Part shown: positions 26,536-34,972 of the stretch, piece by piece
Position numbering within the stretch: position 1 is the stretch's first letter
Layout: each line of letters begins with the position of its first letter
Source of the DNA: an uncultured Methylomonas sp.
GTDB taxonomy: Bacteria; Pseudomonadota; Gammaproteobacteria; Methylococcales; Methylomonadaceae
Assembly (NCBI GenBank): GCA_936941155.1
Contig: CAKZJE010000032.1
Span: forward strand, 124,001 to 188,000
Reading direction: 5' to 3'
DNA length: 64,000 nucleotides
Program-made: the position numbers and the translations under genes
Notes under the pieces: generated by a model
Told to the model about the DNA's origin: nothing
The model's input: only the letters and a program-made list of their open reading frames with translations
Databases searched by the model: none

Positions 26536-26827
26536 CGTTTAACGTTTAACTTTAAACTATAGCAATCATAAATATTAAGGCTTAATTTTTTAGATATTAA
26601 GAATTTGAACTGATCAGATTGAGCATTTTCGTAAGTATTTAAAGAAAGCCCTACGAATGTTATAAAAAAATCAAACGTTTGATTATGAAAAAACTTAGTT
26701 GGAGAATGGCACTTTGACTGCAATTGTCAAATTGCAATTTCAGGCACTTTCAGCTGTTAAAGCGGGCTTTGCTGTGGAATTATGCTGATTTACAACTATA
26801 CTAATTAGCTTAAATGGAGATCATAAT
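26536..26827. other. Gene-free stretch before the HicB-HicA fusion
   Basis: About 290 AT-rich bases. After the export operon there is an imperfect tandem GTTTAAC repeat (26536-26553). The last 130 bases contain TTTGACTGCAATTGTCAAA-like inverted sequence (around 26713-26731) that could be an autoregulatory operator of the downstream gene. No convincing ORF is present. Confidence 0.4.
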
Positions 26828-27247
26828 ATGCAAAATAACTACTATAAGATTAGTATCTTTGTAAAAGAAGAAGAGGGCGTTTATTACGCTTATTGTCCTG
26901 AATTAGCTGGATGCCACAGTCAAGGTGACAGTTATAAAGAAGTGAAAGAGAATATTCAAGAGGCGGTAGATTTGTATTTAGAAACGTTTACCGAACATGA
27001 GGCTATGGAATGTTTAGGAAAAACTCCAAGCGAGGAAGCCTCGAATTCTAATTTTGATATACAACTAAGACTTAATTCTGCACAGGCAGAAAAATTGCTA
27101 TTGAACGCAGGATTTTCATTAGCAAGCAGCAAGGATAAACACAGAATCTATTTGAAAAAAAATCAACGCTTTATTTTACCCTTGCTTCCCGCAAAAAACT
27201 TATCCCAAAAAATGGCGAAAGAAATTTTAGATTTAGTGGGAGTGTGA
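26828..27247 (+). CDS. Single-chain HicB-HicA toxin-antitoxin fusion
   Basis: A 139-residue protein made of two halves of the HicAB module in one chain. Residues 4-54 are HicB-like (YKISIFVKEEEGVYYAYCPE, then GCHSQGDSYKEVKENIQEAV), the RNase-H-like antitoxin fold without the usual C-terminal DNA-binding part. Residues 80-139 are HicA-like (EKLLLNAGFSLASSKDKHRI, then FILPLLPAKNLSQKMAKEIL), the dsRBD-like mRNA-interferase fold with its conserved histidine, H105, retained. About 25 charged residues link them. GGAGA 7-8 bases before the ATG gives a good start. Normal hicA and hicB are separate genes. Fusion could hold the toxin permanently inhibited, or it may be released by cleavage. Confidence 0.72.
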   Translation: MQNNYYKISIFVKEEEGVYYAYCPELAGCHSQGDSYKEVKENIQEAVDLYLETFTEHEAMECLGKTPSEEASNSNFDIQLRLNSAQAEKLLLNAGFSLASSKDKHRIYLKKNQRFILPLLPAKNLSQKMAKEILDLVGV

Positions 27248-27252
27248 TGACG

Positions 27253-27591
27253 TTATGAACGATCCATCCCTAAGAATTTGCCAACAAACTCAAACCATTT
27301 ACTAAATCCAATTGTAGTTAAGACAAAACCTACCATTGATAATCCTTCTTCAAAAATAGTTTCAAATAAATCAACTCCCATAGCATCGTAATCAATAATT
27401 TCATCGCTCCAATCTAAAAGCATAGCGACTTCAATACAGATAAAACCGAATATAATTAAGTTCCAACTGCCGCCAGCAAGTTCTGGGTATTTTTTTCCAC
27501 AACGCCAAAGTACAAAAACTAAAGCCAAAACAAGCAGGGCTTTGATTCCTTCGATAATAATATCTGTGTGGTTGATGTGTTCTACAAACAT
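27253..27591 (-). CDS. Small membrane protein resembling an orphan sensory input region
   Basis: A 112-residue protein with three hydrophobic segments (about 12-26, 40-58, 85-102) and acidic loops (LLDWSDEIIDYD). The pattern with SWNLIIFGFICIEVAMLLDW and VGFVLTTIGFSKWFEFV is like the membrane input region that precedes GGDEF or kinase domains in many gammaproteobacteria, but no output domain follows. AAGGTG before the ATG supports it as a real, separately translated gene. It converges on the HicB-HicA gene (stop codons 5 bases apart). It may be a stand-alone membrane partner or the leftover of a larger sensor. Confidence 0.5.
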   Translation of the reverse strand: MFVEHINHTDIIIEGIKALLVLALVFVLWRCGKKYPELAGGSWNLIIFGFICIEVAMLLDWSDEIIDYDAMGVDLFETIFEEGLSMVGFVLTTIGFSKWFEFVGKFLGMDRS

Positions 27592-27649
27592 GAATGTTCA
27601 CCTTGGTTGATTAATAATTAGAGAGTGATAATCAGTCAATAAAGCAAGA

Positions 27650-28099
27650 CTAATATTTTTTGTTGACTAGGAAAACACAAGCAGAAGCTTTTTGGGCACG
27701 GCACTGTACTTCTGTAACGATAACTGGTTGACTAGGACTTATTAAGCCACAGATAAGACCACTCAAAAAGTCACACTGAGCAGTGCTGGAAGTTTCTTTA
27801 ATGTGTATACAAAAAGGGCAAATAGAAACATGTAATTCATTTTCTTTTATTTTTGCCATTGTGAAAGGTGAAATAGTAGGCAAAACAATTTTCTTTAATG
27901 CTTGCCCAACAGAATCATCACCTTTCAATGATTTATATTTGCTGTGAAAAATTTTTCTACCTACCGCTTCGCCCATATCGTACACAATCAAGCGTTTATA
28001 CTCGTTATCGTCTAGGCTATTGGTAAATTCTTTTAAACTTCCCATAATATCTGGGTGTTTTCGGGCAATTACATCAGTAATAGAGAGTAGTGTATTCAT
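27650..28099 (-). CDS. V4R-domain-like protein
   Basis: A 149-residue soluble protein. The C-terminal half has the pattern of V4R (4-vinyl reductase) small-molecule-binding domains: ICPFCIHIKE, CDFLSGLICGLIS, then VTEVQCRAQKASACVF with the conserved cysteines, followed by strand and end. V4R domains bind hydrocarbons or metals and serve as sensors or as accessory parts of tetrapyrrole or methyl-transfer enzymes. Here the domain is alone. It lies between the small membrane gene and the Pycsar-like gene on the same strand. No ribosome-binding site stands out. Confidence 0.6.
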   Translation of the reverse strand: MNTLLSITDVIARKHPDIMGSLKEFTNSLDDNEYKRLIVYDMGEAVGRKIFHSKYKSLKGDDSVGQALKKIVLPTISPFTMAKIKENELHVSICPFCIHIKETSSTAQCDFLSGLICGLISPSQPVIVTEVQCRAQKASACVFLVNKKY

Positions 28100-28152
28100 G
28101 TTGTATAGTTTTTTATAAAAGGGTCGTAAAGCAAAACTACTTATCCTTGTAT

Positions 28153-30015
28153 TTAATGTTTAGCGCAGCCATTTTTAATATTCAATTGATCGTATTTGAG
28201 GATAATATAACGAGCAGCTGTTGATTCGCCTACTAATACCCCATCAGTAATCATTACAACTCGTGGTTGTCCATGCCACAACATAGGAGCCATGCCTTCG
28301 GTTTCTTCAAATCCTGTTAAACCTGTGACAGTAACAGGTTGTACAGCATCTGTATCACCGCACCAAAGCCATAACTTAAAGTTTACGTTATCACTTTTTC
28401 CTACAGGCCCACTCATAATTAAATAGCCATTTAAAAGTGGAAAGTAATTAATACTACGAACGCCATTACCACCTAAATCTAGCAAAGACACTGTTTCAGA
28501 AACTTGCGGCGTGGCATTTGCTGTTGTGAAAAGTTCTTTAGGATTATTAATGCTTACAATTACCGTTTTATTATCAACCAAAGGAGATCGTAATCCAAAT
28601 AACAACTTATCTTGAGATGAGTTAAGGCTTAGACCTTCAATATTAAATCCATCATTAGACTTACTGTCAGGATTTGCGATGGCTTTTGCTAAAAAAGGAT
28701 GTTGTTTAGCAATACTTTCTTCTAGGTTATTAATCACACTAGGCTCAAGAATTTGATTGCCTTCCATTTTAAAGCGCAGCAGTTTTTTTCTATCAGGTTT
28801 TTTCTCGCCTTTACTATTAAAGGCATGAGAAGTTACAGCGTAAATATAGCCTTGATTATCAATATCTATACCTTCTAAATCAGCTAGTTTTCTAAAGCCA
28901 CTACCAATACTATCTTTTTCAAACTGCTTATCAGGATAAAGTTCTTCAGCACTAAACTGGCCTGCGTCATTTAACGTTAAAAGATCCATAGGATGATCTT
29001 TTTCATCGTTGATAACTAAAAAGCGACCATCAGGAAGTTGCCCAATACCAGAAGACTCATGAACGCTATCTAAATCTTTAAATTCACTAAAAACAGGCAA
29101 TGATATTTTTTCTAAAGGTTTAGCTATAACTGTAACTGGCGTTGTTGCTTTTTCGCTAGTCGTTACCGCAGCAAGTACTGTTTGTTGAGCGGTGTTTTTT
29201 ATTGAAACTGGAATTGCGTCTGGTTCAGTACTTTTTTCTGCAAGCGAGATATGTTTTTGTTCAGGAGATTTTGCCGCAACAGATTTTACGGATTGTTCTA
29301 TTGCTTTTACTGAGTTAATTAGAAAATCCTTATTAAGCAACAGATAGATAATAATAAACAGAGAAATACTTACGCCTAAACCTGTAATAAAGACGGTATA
29401 CGCCCATTGCAGTAATTTGAATTTTCTAACTAATCCAACGCCTAAGCCATGTGTGTGTTGGCTAAGCAATTGATATGTCAACTTACGACTTCTCATGATT
29501 TTTTTCACTACTTTAAAATAGTCTGCGGATGATAGTGAGGCGAAATGTCCAAAAAACAAAGCATTTGCTCTGCCTTCTAAAAAATCCTCTTTAGTAAGCT
29601 CCGGTGCTCGGTAAACATTTGGACGTGCAGCTTGAATTGCAAAAAAAATAGCTGTTAAACTAGAAACCAGCAATACCCCAACAGGCAATAACAAATAAGG
29701 GTTAGATGTAATGTTTGTTCCGCTACTTGCAATGACAATGGACAAAATGATGCCATTTATGGAGATCATCATATTCGCTTTATTGTCGGCTAAGGTCGTT
29801 AATGCCAATTGAGTTGTATATGAACTTTTAAACATCGTCTCTACCCCCCGAATACTGCCACCTTTCACAGACTTTTTGTCTGATTTGCTTTTTTGCTTTT
29901 TCGTTTGTTCATGTTGGTTAGCATCTTCATCAGCAAGGTTGGCAGGAGAAGCAACATTCACTTTTTCAGAGCTAGGCGGAGTATTCTCTTCTTCCTCTGA
30001 TAACTGCTCATTCAT
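28153..30015 (-). CDS. Pycsar-effector-like (DUF5706) membrane domain fused to a DUF3616 beta-propeller
   Basis: This 620-residue protein has three parts. Residues 1-58 are polar and charged. Residues 59-235 match the PycTM/DUF5706 plan: TTLADNKANMMISINGIILSI, two closely spaced membrane helices, a loop, a cytoplasmic helical hairpin, and a further helix (AYTVFITGLGVSISLFIIIY). After a Lys/Ala/Thr-rich linker, residues 300-620 form a DUF3616-type beta-propeller (SGIGQLPDGRFLVINDE, DLEGIDIDNQGYIYAVTSHA, IEGLSLNSSQDKLLFGLRSP, LDLGGNGVRSI). If the family topology holds, the propeller is periplasmic. PycTM proteins are the membrane-damaging effectors of cyclic-pyrimidine anti-phage systems. No cyclase gene is visible nearby, so the role is open. 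Confidence 0.68.
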   Translation of the reverse strand: MNEQLSEEEENTPPSSEKVNVASPANLADEDANQHEQTKKQKSKSDKKSVKGGSIRGVETMFKSSYTTQLALTTLADNKANMMISINGIILSIVIASSGTNITSNPYLLLPVGVLLVSSLTAIFFAIQAARPNVYRAPELTKEDFLEGRANALFFGHFASLSSADYFKVVKKIMRSRKLTYQLLSQHTHGLGVGLVRKFKLLQWAYTVFITGLGVSISLFIIIYLLLNKDFLINSVKAIEQSVKSVAAKSPEQKHISLAEKSTEPDAIPVSIKNTAQQTVLAAVTTSEKATTPVTVIAKPLEKISLPVFSEFKDLDSVHESSGIGQLPDGRFLVINDEKDHPMDLLTLNDAGQFSAEELYPDKQFEKDSIGSGFRKLADLEGIDIDNQGYIYAVTSHAFNSKGEKKPDRKKLLRFKMEGNQILEPSVINNLEESIAKQHPFLAKAIANPDSKSNDGFNIEGLSLNSSQDKLLFGLRSPLVDNKTVIVSINNPKELFTTANATPQVSETVSLLDLGGNGVRSINYFPLLNGYLIMSGPVGKSDNVNFKLWLWCGDTDAVQPVTVTGLTGFEETEGMAPMLWHGQPRVVMITDGVLVGESTAARYIILKYDQLNIKNGCAKH

Positions 30016-30110
30016 TTAAAAATCCCATTAAATTTAGATAGTCACTATTCTGCTTGAATTCTAGCATATTTCTCAATAGCAAAATAAGTTTAAATAAAAG
30101 GTATTGTCTT

Positions 30111-30998
30111 TTATTTAAGTGGTTTTATTGCAATTCTTCCGCCTAAAACTTCGTCTTCACTTGCCATAATTAAGCCGTTAGCAGTAAAAACAAGTCCTTC
30201 TATTTTTACATTATCTTTTTCATATCGGACAAAAGGGACGTTGTTTTTATTAGGATTCCAGACTATTTGGTTTTCATGGTGCAAAAACGCACCTAAATTA
30301 TAAATAGCGGATTTAAAAGAACCAACATCACTTGGATCTGAAATGGCACTTGCCCAGACGTTACCACTATTATCTATGGCTAATTCACTAATAGAACGAT
30401 GATCGCTCGCTTCAGGATAAGGTGCGTTAAATTCAAAAGGATCTGTTTCAGGTGATTCTACGTCATTTTCTTTAGTGTCAAAACGAGCCCAAGAAAGTTT
30501 TGCAGGCGTTTTATCATCGCCGCGTTCTGCCCAGGTTAAAATGCAGTCGCTGTCAAAACAATATAAAGCAAGTCCTTCCATATTGCTTTTCTCTGTGGCA
30601 GTGGGCAAATCAAAATCTGCCAAGACTTTGCAGCTATTGTTTTCTGTCAATTGAATGCGAGTGACTTTGCCTTTACTTTCTAAGACTAAATATTCTTTGG
30701 GGTAATTTGGGATAGCAGTCACGGCTTCTAAGTCGATTGGAAAATTATCGCTATCACACCAATCAAGCCGAGATAGAAAAGGTTTTTCGCCTTTTTTCCA
30801 TGTTACGATGCTTAAACGCGGTTCATTAGGTTTTTTTCTGTCATGGACGACTAAAAAATGCTCTTCATCAATTCCGCTAATTCCTGAGATGCCGTTTATT
30901 TTTTGTGATCCTAATAAATGCCACTGCATAGCTTGTTCTGCAAAAATAGTGCAGGGCAATAACAAAAGCAAGGCAGATAATAAACGTTTAACTTGCAT
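30111..30998 (-). CDS. Secreted beta-propeller-like protein
   Basis: A 295-residue exported protein with signal peptide MQVKRLLSALLLLLPCTIFA. The mature part shows repeated propeller-like blocks: ISGIDEEHFLVVHDRK, PIDLEAVTAIPNYPKEYLVL, SNMEGLALYCFDSDCILTW, SELAIDNSGNVWASAIS, KIEGLVFTANGLIMASED. The recurring (D/N)(L/M)EG(L/A) motif is shared with the propeller half of the preceding-position neighbour (28153-30015), suggesting distant relatedness. I chose the ATG at 30998 because GGAG (complement of 31006-31009) sits 7 bases upstream and the signal peptide begins there; an upstream in-frame ATG at 31025 lacks this. Function unknown; a phytase- or esterase-like propeller is one possibility. Confidence 0.65.
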   Translation of the reverse strand: MQVKRLLSALLLLLPCTIFAEQAMQWHLLGSQKINGISGISGIDEEHFLVVHDRKKPNEPRLSIVTWKKGEKPFLSRLDWCDSDNFPIDLEAVTAIPNYPKEYLVLESKGKVTRIQLTENNSCKVLADFDLPTATEKSNMEGLALYCFDSDCILTWAERGDDKTPAKLSWARFDTKENDVESPETDPFEFNAPYPEASDHRSISELAIDNSGNVWASAISDPSDVGSFKSAIYNLGAFLHHENQIVWNPNKNNVPFVRYEKDNVKIEGLVFTANGLIMASEDEVLGGRIAIKPLK

Positions 30999-31272
30999 AA
31001 CAACACTCCGAAGGTAGTTTTTCAATCAATGTATTTAATTCACAATTTATAAGCGGCAGTTTCAAGCAGTGTAATAACAGAACTTATTAAAACTTTAAAA
31101 TAGCTGATTCTTTAAAGTTAAAACAGAGTTAATGCCAATTGACAATAAGTTGCTGATAATATTAAACGAACCGATTATGAGCGACAAGGGCAAAATGATT
31201 TATTTTGCTTAAAATTGATAGTACAGATTGGTGAGACATAACAATAAATTCAAAGTTAAATCCTGCGCTGAT

Positions 31273-32028
31273 TTATAAAGTTTTAAAAGGTTTCAAGGTT
31301 TTATGTAACCAAGCGTAATGAGTTTTTTTAAACCAAATACTGATATACATACGCTTGATTAATTTGAGTTTTTCTAATAAAGGAATTGATGGGGGAATTG
31401 CGGCTTTAGGAATATACCAGCAGTTTCTATTTAAGCGTCGAACTAATTTATAGCCTTGCTGTTTTAAAAAAAAATGCTTTTTTAAATATAAATGCTTATC
31501 TTCTAGCAAAATTAACTGTGGTTGATAGCGATTAAAATCAAAACCAAGTAATACATCCATTTCCGCGCCTTCGACATCAATTGATAAAAAATCAATTTTT
31601 TCAATAGCTTGAGATTGTAGAATATGTGTCAAAGTATCTGCTTTAACTTTAACCGTGTTGTGATGCAGATAATTATGTTCGTCAGCATTTTTTTCCAATG
31701 ACGCATGACCAGTTACTTCTTGATTATTGTCATCCAGCGGAATATTCAAGGTCATACTGCCAATATTTTCAGGGGCTGTGCAGGCAAACTCACAGACTTT
31801 TGCTTTAGGGCGAAGCGCGATGGCTTTTTGGGCTAAAACAGGATTAGGTTCAACTAAAACACATTGCCAGTTTAGTTTTTCTTCTAAATGTAGCGACTGT
31901 GAACAAACAGAAACAGGTTCATTTGCCCCGACTTCCACACAAATTCCGGCTTGTTTTTGCTGAAAAAATTGCCGAATTTGAGCTTTTTCGTACTCTTCAT
32001 TTAAGTCATGTGTGGAGATAGTGGACAT
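31273..32028 (-). CDS. FkbM family methyltransferase
   Basis: A 251-residue SAM-dependent methyltransferase with motif I GICVEVGANEP (about 28-38), VLVEPNPVLAQ (motif II) and the FkbM hallmark DFLSIDVEGAEMDVLLGFD. FkbM enzymes O-methylate sugars or polyketides, often as part of surface glycan modification. The capsule export operon is 5 kb away on the other strand, so a link is possible but not shown. AAAGG about 9 bases before the ATG supports the start. The gene is flanked by non-coding gaps on both sides and is probably monocistronic. Confidence 0.85.
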   Translation of the reverse strand: MSTISTHDLNEEYEKAQIRQFFQQKQAGICVEVGANEPVSVCSQSLHLEEKLNWQCVLVEPNPVLAQKAIALRPKAKVCEFACTAPENIGSMTLNIPLDDNNQEVTGHASLEKNADEHNYLHHNTVKVKADTLTHILQSQAIEKIDFLSIDVEGAEMDVLLGFDFNRYQPQLILLEDKHLYLKKHFFLKQQGYKLVRRLNRNCWYIPKAAIPPSIPLLEKLKLIKRMYISIWFKKTHYAWLHKTLKPFKTL

Positions 32029-32134
32029 ATTTTTTAAACCTTTCAGGTAACTAATTTTTTTCTATGGATTCACTTTTTATTTTGTTCATAAAAAGGATGT
32101 TTTTAATTATTGCCACTATGCAAAATCTTTTAAT

Positions 32135-34378
32135 TTATTCGGCACTAAAAGAGGCGGGTGGTTTAGATTCAAGGATTTTTAGTTGGGCTTTTGCTTCTGA
32201 ATTATCTTGCGCTGCGGCTTTTTTATACCATATTAAAGCTTCTGTGGTATCTGCTTCCACGCCATAACCATTTTCATACATAATGCCTAGCAAATATTGA
32301 GCTTTATCGTTGCCTTGTTCTGCGGCTTTTTGATACCACACAATAGCGGCTTGATAATCTTGAGTTACGCCTGTTCCGTAGTGATACATTACCCCTAAAC
32401 TGTATTGAGCATCAGCGTTTTCTTGCTCGGCGGCTCTTAAATACCACTCGACAGCTTGTTTATCATCTTGTTGCACGCCTTGACCTTTTTCATACAGTAC
32501 GCCTAATAAATATTGGGCATTTGTTTGATTTTGTTCAGCCGCTTTGCGATACCACTTTGTTGCTTCTTTGAGATTTTTTTCTGTGCCATAACCGCTTTGA
32601 TACATCATCCCTAAGTTAGTTTGTGCGAAAGCATTACCTTGTTCGGCGGCTTTTTTATACCACTTGAGTGTTTCAACATAATCTTGTTTGACACCATCAC
32701 CACTGCGATAGCATCCTCCTAGCAATAACTGTGCGACAGCGTAACCTTGTTCAGCGGTACGTTGCCAAAACGCAATGTTTTTTGGACACCATTGTTGATA
32801 AAAATCAGTGCTTGAACCTTTGGATTTTAACGCCGCGATGATGGACTTTTCTTGCTCAGCCAATTGTTTTTCATCTTCTAACTTTAGCGTCTCTGCTAAT
32901 TCAATTAATTTTTCCTCTGCCTTAGGTTTATCCGTACATTGCACACAAGTGCTTAAATAGGTTTGAAAGTCTTCCAGTGTTTGGGCTTTACTAAACAACA
33001 ACGCTTCTTGTTCATATTGTTTTTGTTGCGATAACAAGTTTTGTTGCTCTTTCTCAAGTTGTGAGATTCGCTCCAGTGCACGTTGCTGATTTTCACAGGT
33101 AATACAATTGCTTAAATAGTTTTTATAATCTGTTATGGATTGTGATTGTGAAAATAACAAATTATCTTGTTTGCGCTCTTGTGCTTGCTGCAAATCATAG
33201 CTTTGATAGGCGATATATCCGCCATAAACCAAGCTAATGACAGCACCTAAAGCGCACAGAAACATTAACAGACTGCGCATCAACGAAGTGGGTTTCACCA
33301 GTGGCTGACGCAGTTCAGGTTTATGGTTGAAATTGCTATGTACCGCTGTGCGAGCTGGCGTTATCGAGTCTACAAATTGTGTTGCATAAGAGGTTTGTGT
33401 CGCCCAAAGAGGAGAGAGCTCAGTCAATAGCTGCGTGGTACTTTTAGGGCGTAAATTTGCATTCAATTGCAAACAATGTACAGCGACCGTTTGCAAAATT
33501 TGCGCATTTTTATCTGTAGAGTTCAGCAGATTAAGTGATGCACCTTGGCGGCGTGCTTCTACCGGCGGCGGAGCTTGTCCATGTAAACAGAGGTAAATGA
33601 CAGCACCTAACGCATATAAATCGGTGCGATGATCGCAATAAGCACCGCTAAGTTGTTCTGGCGCGATAAAAGTACCTGTTCCTAACGTCGATGGTTTGAG
33701 TAATTCATCTCGCACACCTTCGCGAGCTAAACCAAAATCCATCAGCACAGGTTTATCTTGTGCAGAAAGAAAAATATTATTGGGGCTAATGTCGCGATGA
33801 TAAATGTCTTTCGCGTGCAGTTTTTGCAAGGTTTCTAGCAAAGGTTTTAGCCATAAACAAATTTGCTGGGCAGATAATTGTTTTTGTTCGCTTAAATAAT
33901 CAGCAAGACTAATACCGTTTAAGCGTTCCATGACTAAATAGGAAGTATTGTGCTGATTAATCAACGCTGTGTAATGCACTACGCCAGATTCAACCGATGG
34001 ATGGTCATAACAACTGCGTAATAATTCAGCTTCTCGAATAAAATGATTTTGCCAAATTGTCAGTTGTTCTTGCTGGCGTTTGGGTTTGACAGTTTTGCTA
34101 TCTAAACCGCGCTGTGCTAAGTCGCGTGGATAATATTCTTTGATAGCACTGCTGAGGAAATCTTTTTCACGGATGGCGGCATAAACAATAGCGAAACTGC
34201 CTTCGCCTAGCACTCTGCCGATGACATAACCTTTTTCCAAACGGGTAAATAATGGCAGGTGATGCGCAGCAGCGTAATCGGTTAAATACGCTTCTTTGTC
34301 AAATTGACAGGAGGCACACACCTTAGTGGAACTGAGCTGAAAGCAGTTAGGACAATGAGTTTTGAGTTGGTATTCCAT
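32135..34378 (-). CDS. Membrane Ser/Thr protein kinase with zinc ribbon and Sel1 repeats
   Basis: A 747-residue protein. Residues 9-25 hold two CxxC pairs (CPNC, CASC), a zinc ribbon. The kinase domain follows at about 50-320: glycine loop GEGSFAIVY, lysine in AIKEYYPRDLAQR, HRDISPNN catalytic loop, and DFGLA, so it should be active. A membrane helix lies at about 367-390. Outside it are a coiled coil and two copies of a (D/N)Y-x-x-YLSxCxxC unit. The C-terminal 200 residues comprise about six Sel1-type repeats (YKKAAEQGNAFAQTNLGMMY pattern). Kinase inside, repeats outside, fits a sensor of periplasmic proteins. The domain order is common in Thiotrichales-like bacteria. Confidence 0.88.
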   Translation of the reverse strand: MEYQLKTHCPNCFQLSSTKVCASCQFDKEAYLTDYAAAHHLPLFTRLEKGYVIGRVLGEGSFAIVYAAIREKDFLSSAIKEYYPRDLAQRGLDSKTVKPKRQQEQLTIWQNHFIREAELLRSCYDHPSVESGVVHYTALINQHNTSYLVMERLNGISLADYLSEQKQLSAQQICLWLKPLLETLQKLHAKDIYHRDISPNNIFLSAQDKPVLMDFGLAREGVRDELLKPSTLGTGTFIAPEQLSGAYCDHRTDLYALGAVIYLCLHGQAPPPVEARRQGASLNLLNSTDKNAQILQTVAVHCLQLNANLRPKSTTQLLTELSPLWATQTSYATQFVDSITPARTAVHSNFNHKPELRQPLVKPTSLMRSLLMFLCALGAVISLVYGGYIAYQSYDLQQAQERKQDNLLFSQSQSITDYKNYLSNCITCENQQRALERISQLEKEQQNLLSQQKQYEQEALLFSKAQTLEDFQTYLSTCVQCTDKPKAEEKLIELAETLKLEDEKQLAEQEKSIIAALKSKGSSTDFYQQWCPKNIAFWQRTAEQGYAVAQLLLGGCYRSGDGVKQDYVETLKWYKKAAEQGNAFAQTNLGMMYQSGYGTEKNLKEATKWYRKAAEQNQTNAQYLLGVLYEKGQGVQQDDKQAVEWYLRAAEQENADAQYSLGVMYHYGTGVTQDYQAAIVWYQKAAEQGNDKAQYLLGIMYENGYGVEADTTEALIWYKKAAAQDNSEAKAQLKILESKPPASFSAE

Positions 34379-34560
34379 AAGCGATTGTATGGGTAGTTTA
34401 AGCTTATTAACTATTTTCGACTTATCGTGGAAAGGTGAAAATAGTATTTATTTAGTCTTATTGTAATCGCTTGTGCTGTTTCAAAACAGCAGGAAAGGGG
34501 AAAATCAGTGAGGAATTAGAATTGCGTTTGCAGAAAATCAGTGTTTTTGAAATCTAAAAG

Positions 34561-34887
34561 CTATTTTTTTTCAAGCTTTGCAGCATCATTAAATTGCTTT
34601 TCTTGAATGGCTAACTGCTTTTTTTGCTTTTCCAAATGGTCTTTTTTCATTTCAACCATTTTTTTCTGCTGTGCGTCATTTTTGGCATTTTTACAGACTT
34701 CAAAATCAGCTGGTTTTTCAGCAGATTGAATGCAGGTTTTAAATTGGGTGAGAATGCCAATTTCACTATCAACATAACGCACGAGATTTTGTTTAAGGGC
34801 TTCGAGTTGATTGTTGTTTTCTTTGGCAAGAAGTTGCGAAGAGAATGAGAAACAGAGAAAAGCGAATACAGCGATGCTTGATTTCAT
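34561..34887 (-). CDS. Small secreted coiled-coil protein, paralogue A
   Basis: A 108-residue protein with a signal peptide (MKSSIAVFAFLCFSFSSQLLA). A helical, highly charged body follows, with two cysteines 15 apart (FKTCIQ...ADFEVCKNAKN) and a Lys/Gln-rich coiled-coil tail. It shares this layout with the gene directly upstream (34973-35329), so the two are tandem duplicates that have diverged strongly. The paired cysteines could form a disulfide in the periplasm. No known function; it resembles small periplasmic chaperone-like helical proteins only in general shape. Confidence 0.55.
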   Translation of the reverse strand: MKSSIAVFAFLCFSFSSQLLAKENNNQLEALKQNLVRYVDSEIGILTQFKTCIQSAEKPADFEVCKNAKNDAQQKKMVEMKKDHLEKQKKQLAIQEKQFNDAAKLEKK

Positions 34888-34972
34888 AAAAAGTTACAGT
34901 GTAAGTGATTGATTTTTTTATTATTGTAGCGGCAAAAAATCAGCCGCTACAGTTTATTTGAGTCACGCTAAA

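Noticed and set aside
26532-26723. 63-residue minus-strand ORF after the export operon
   Set aside because: Low-complexity translation of AT-rich intergenic DNA, no ribosome-binding site and overlap with the neighbouring gene's end.
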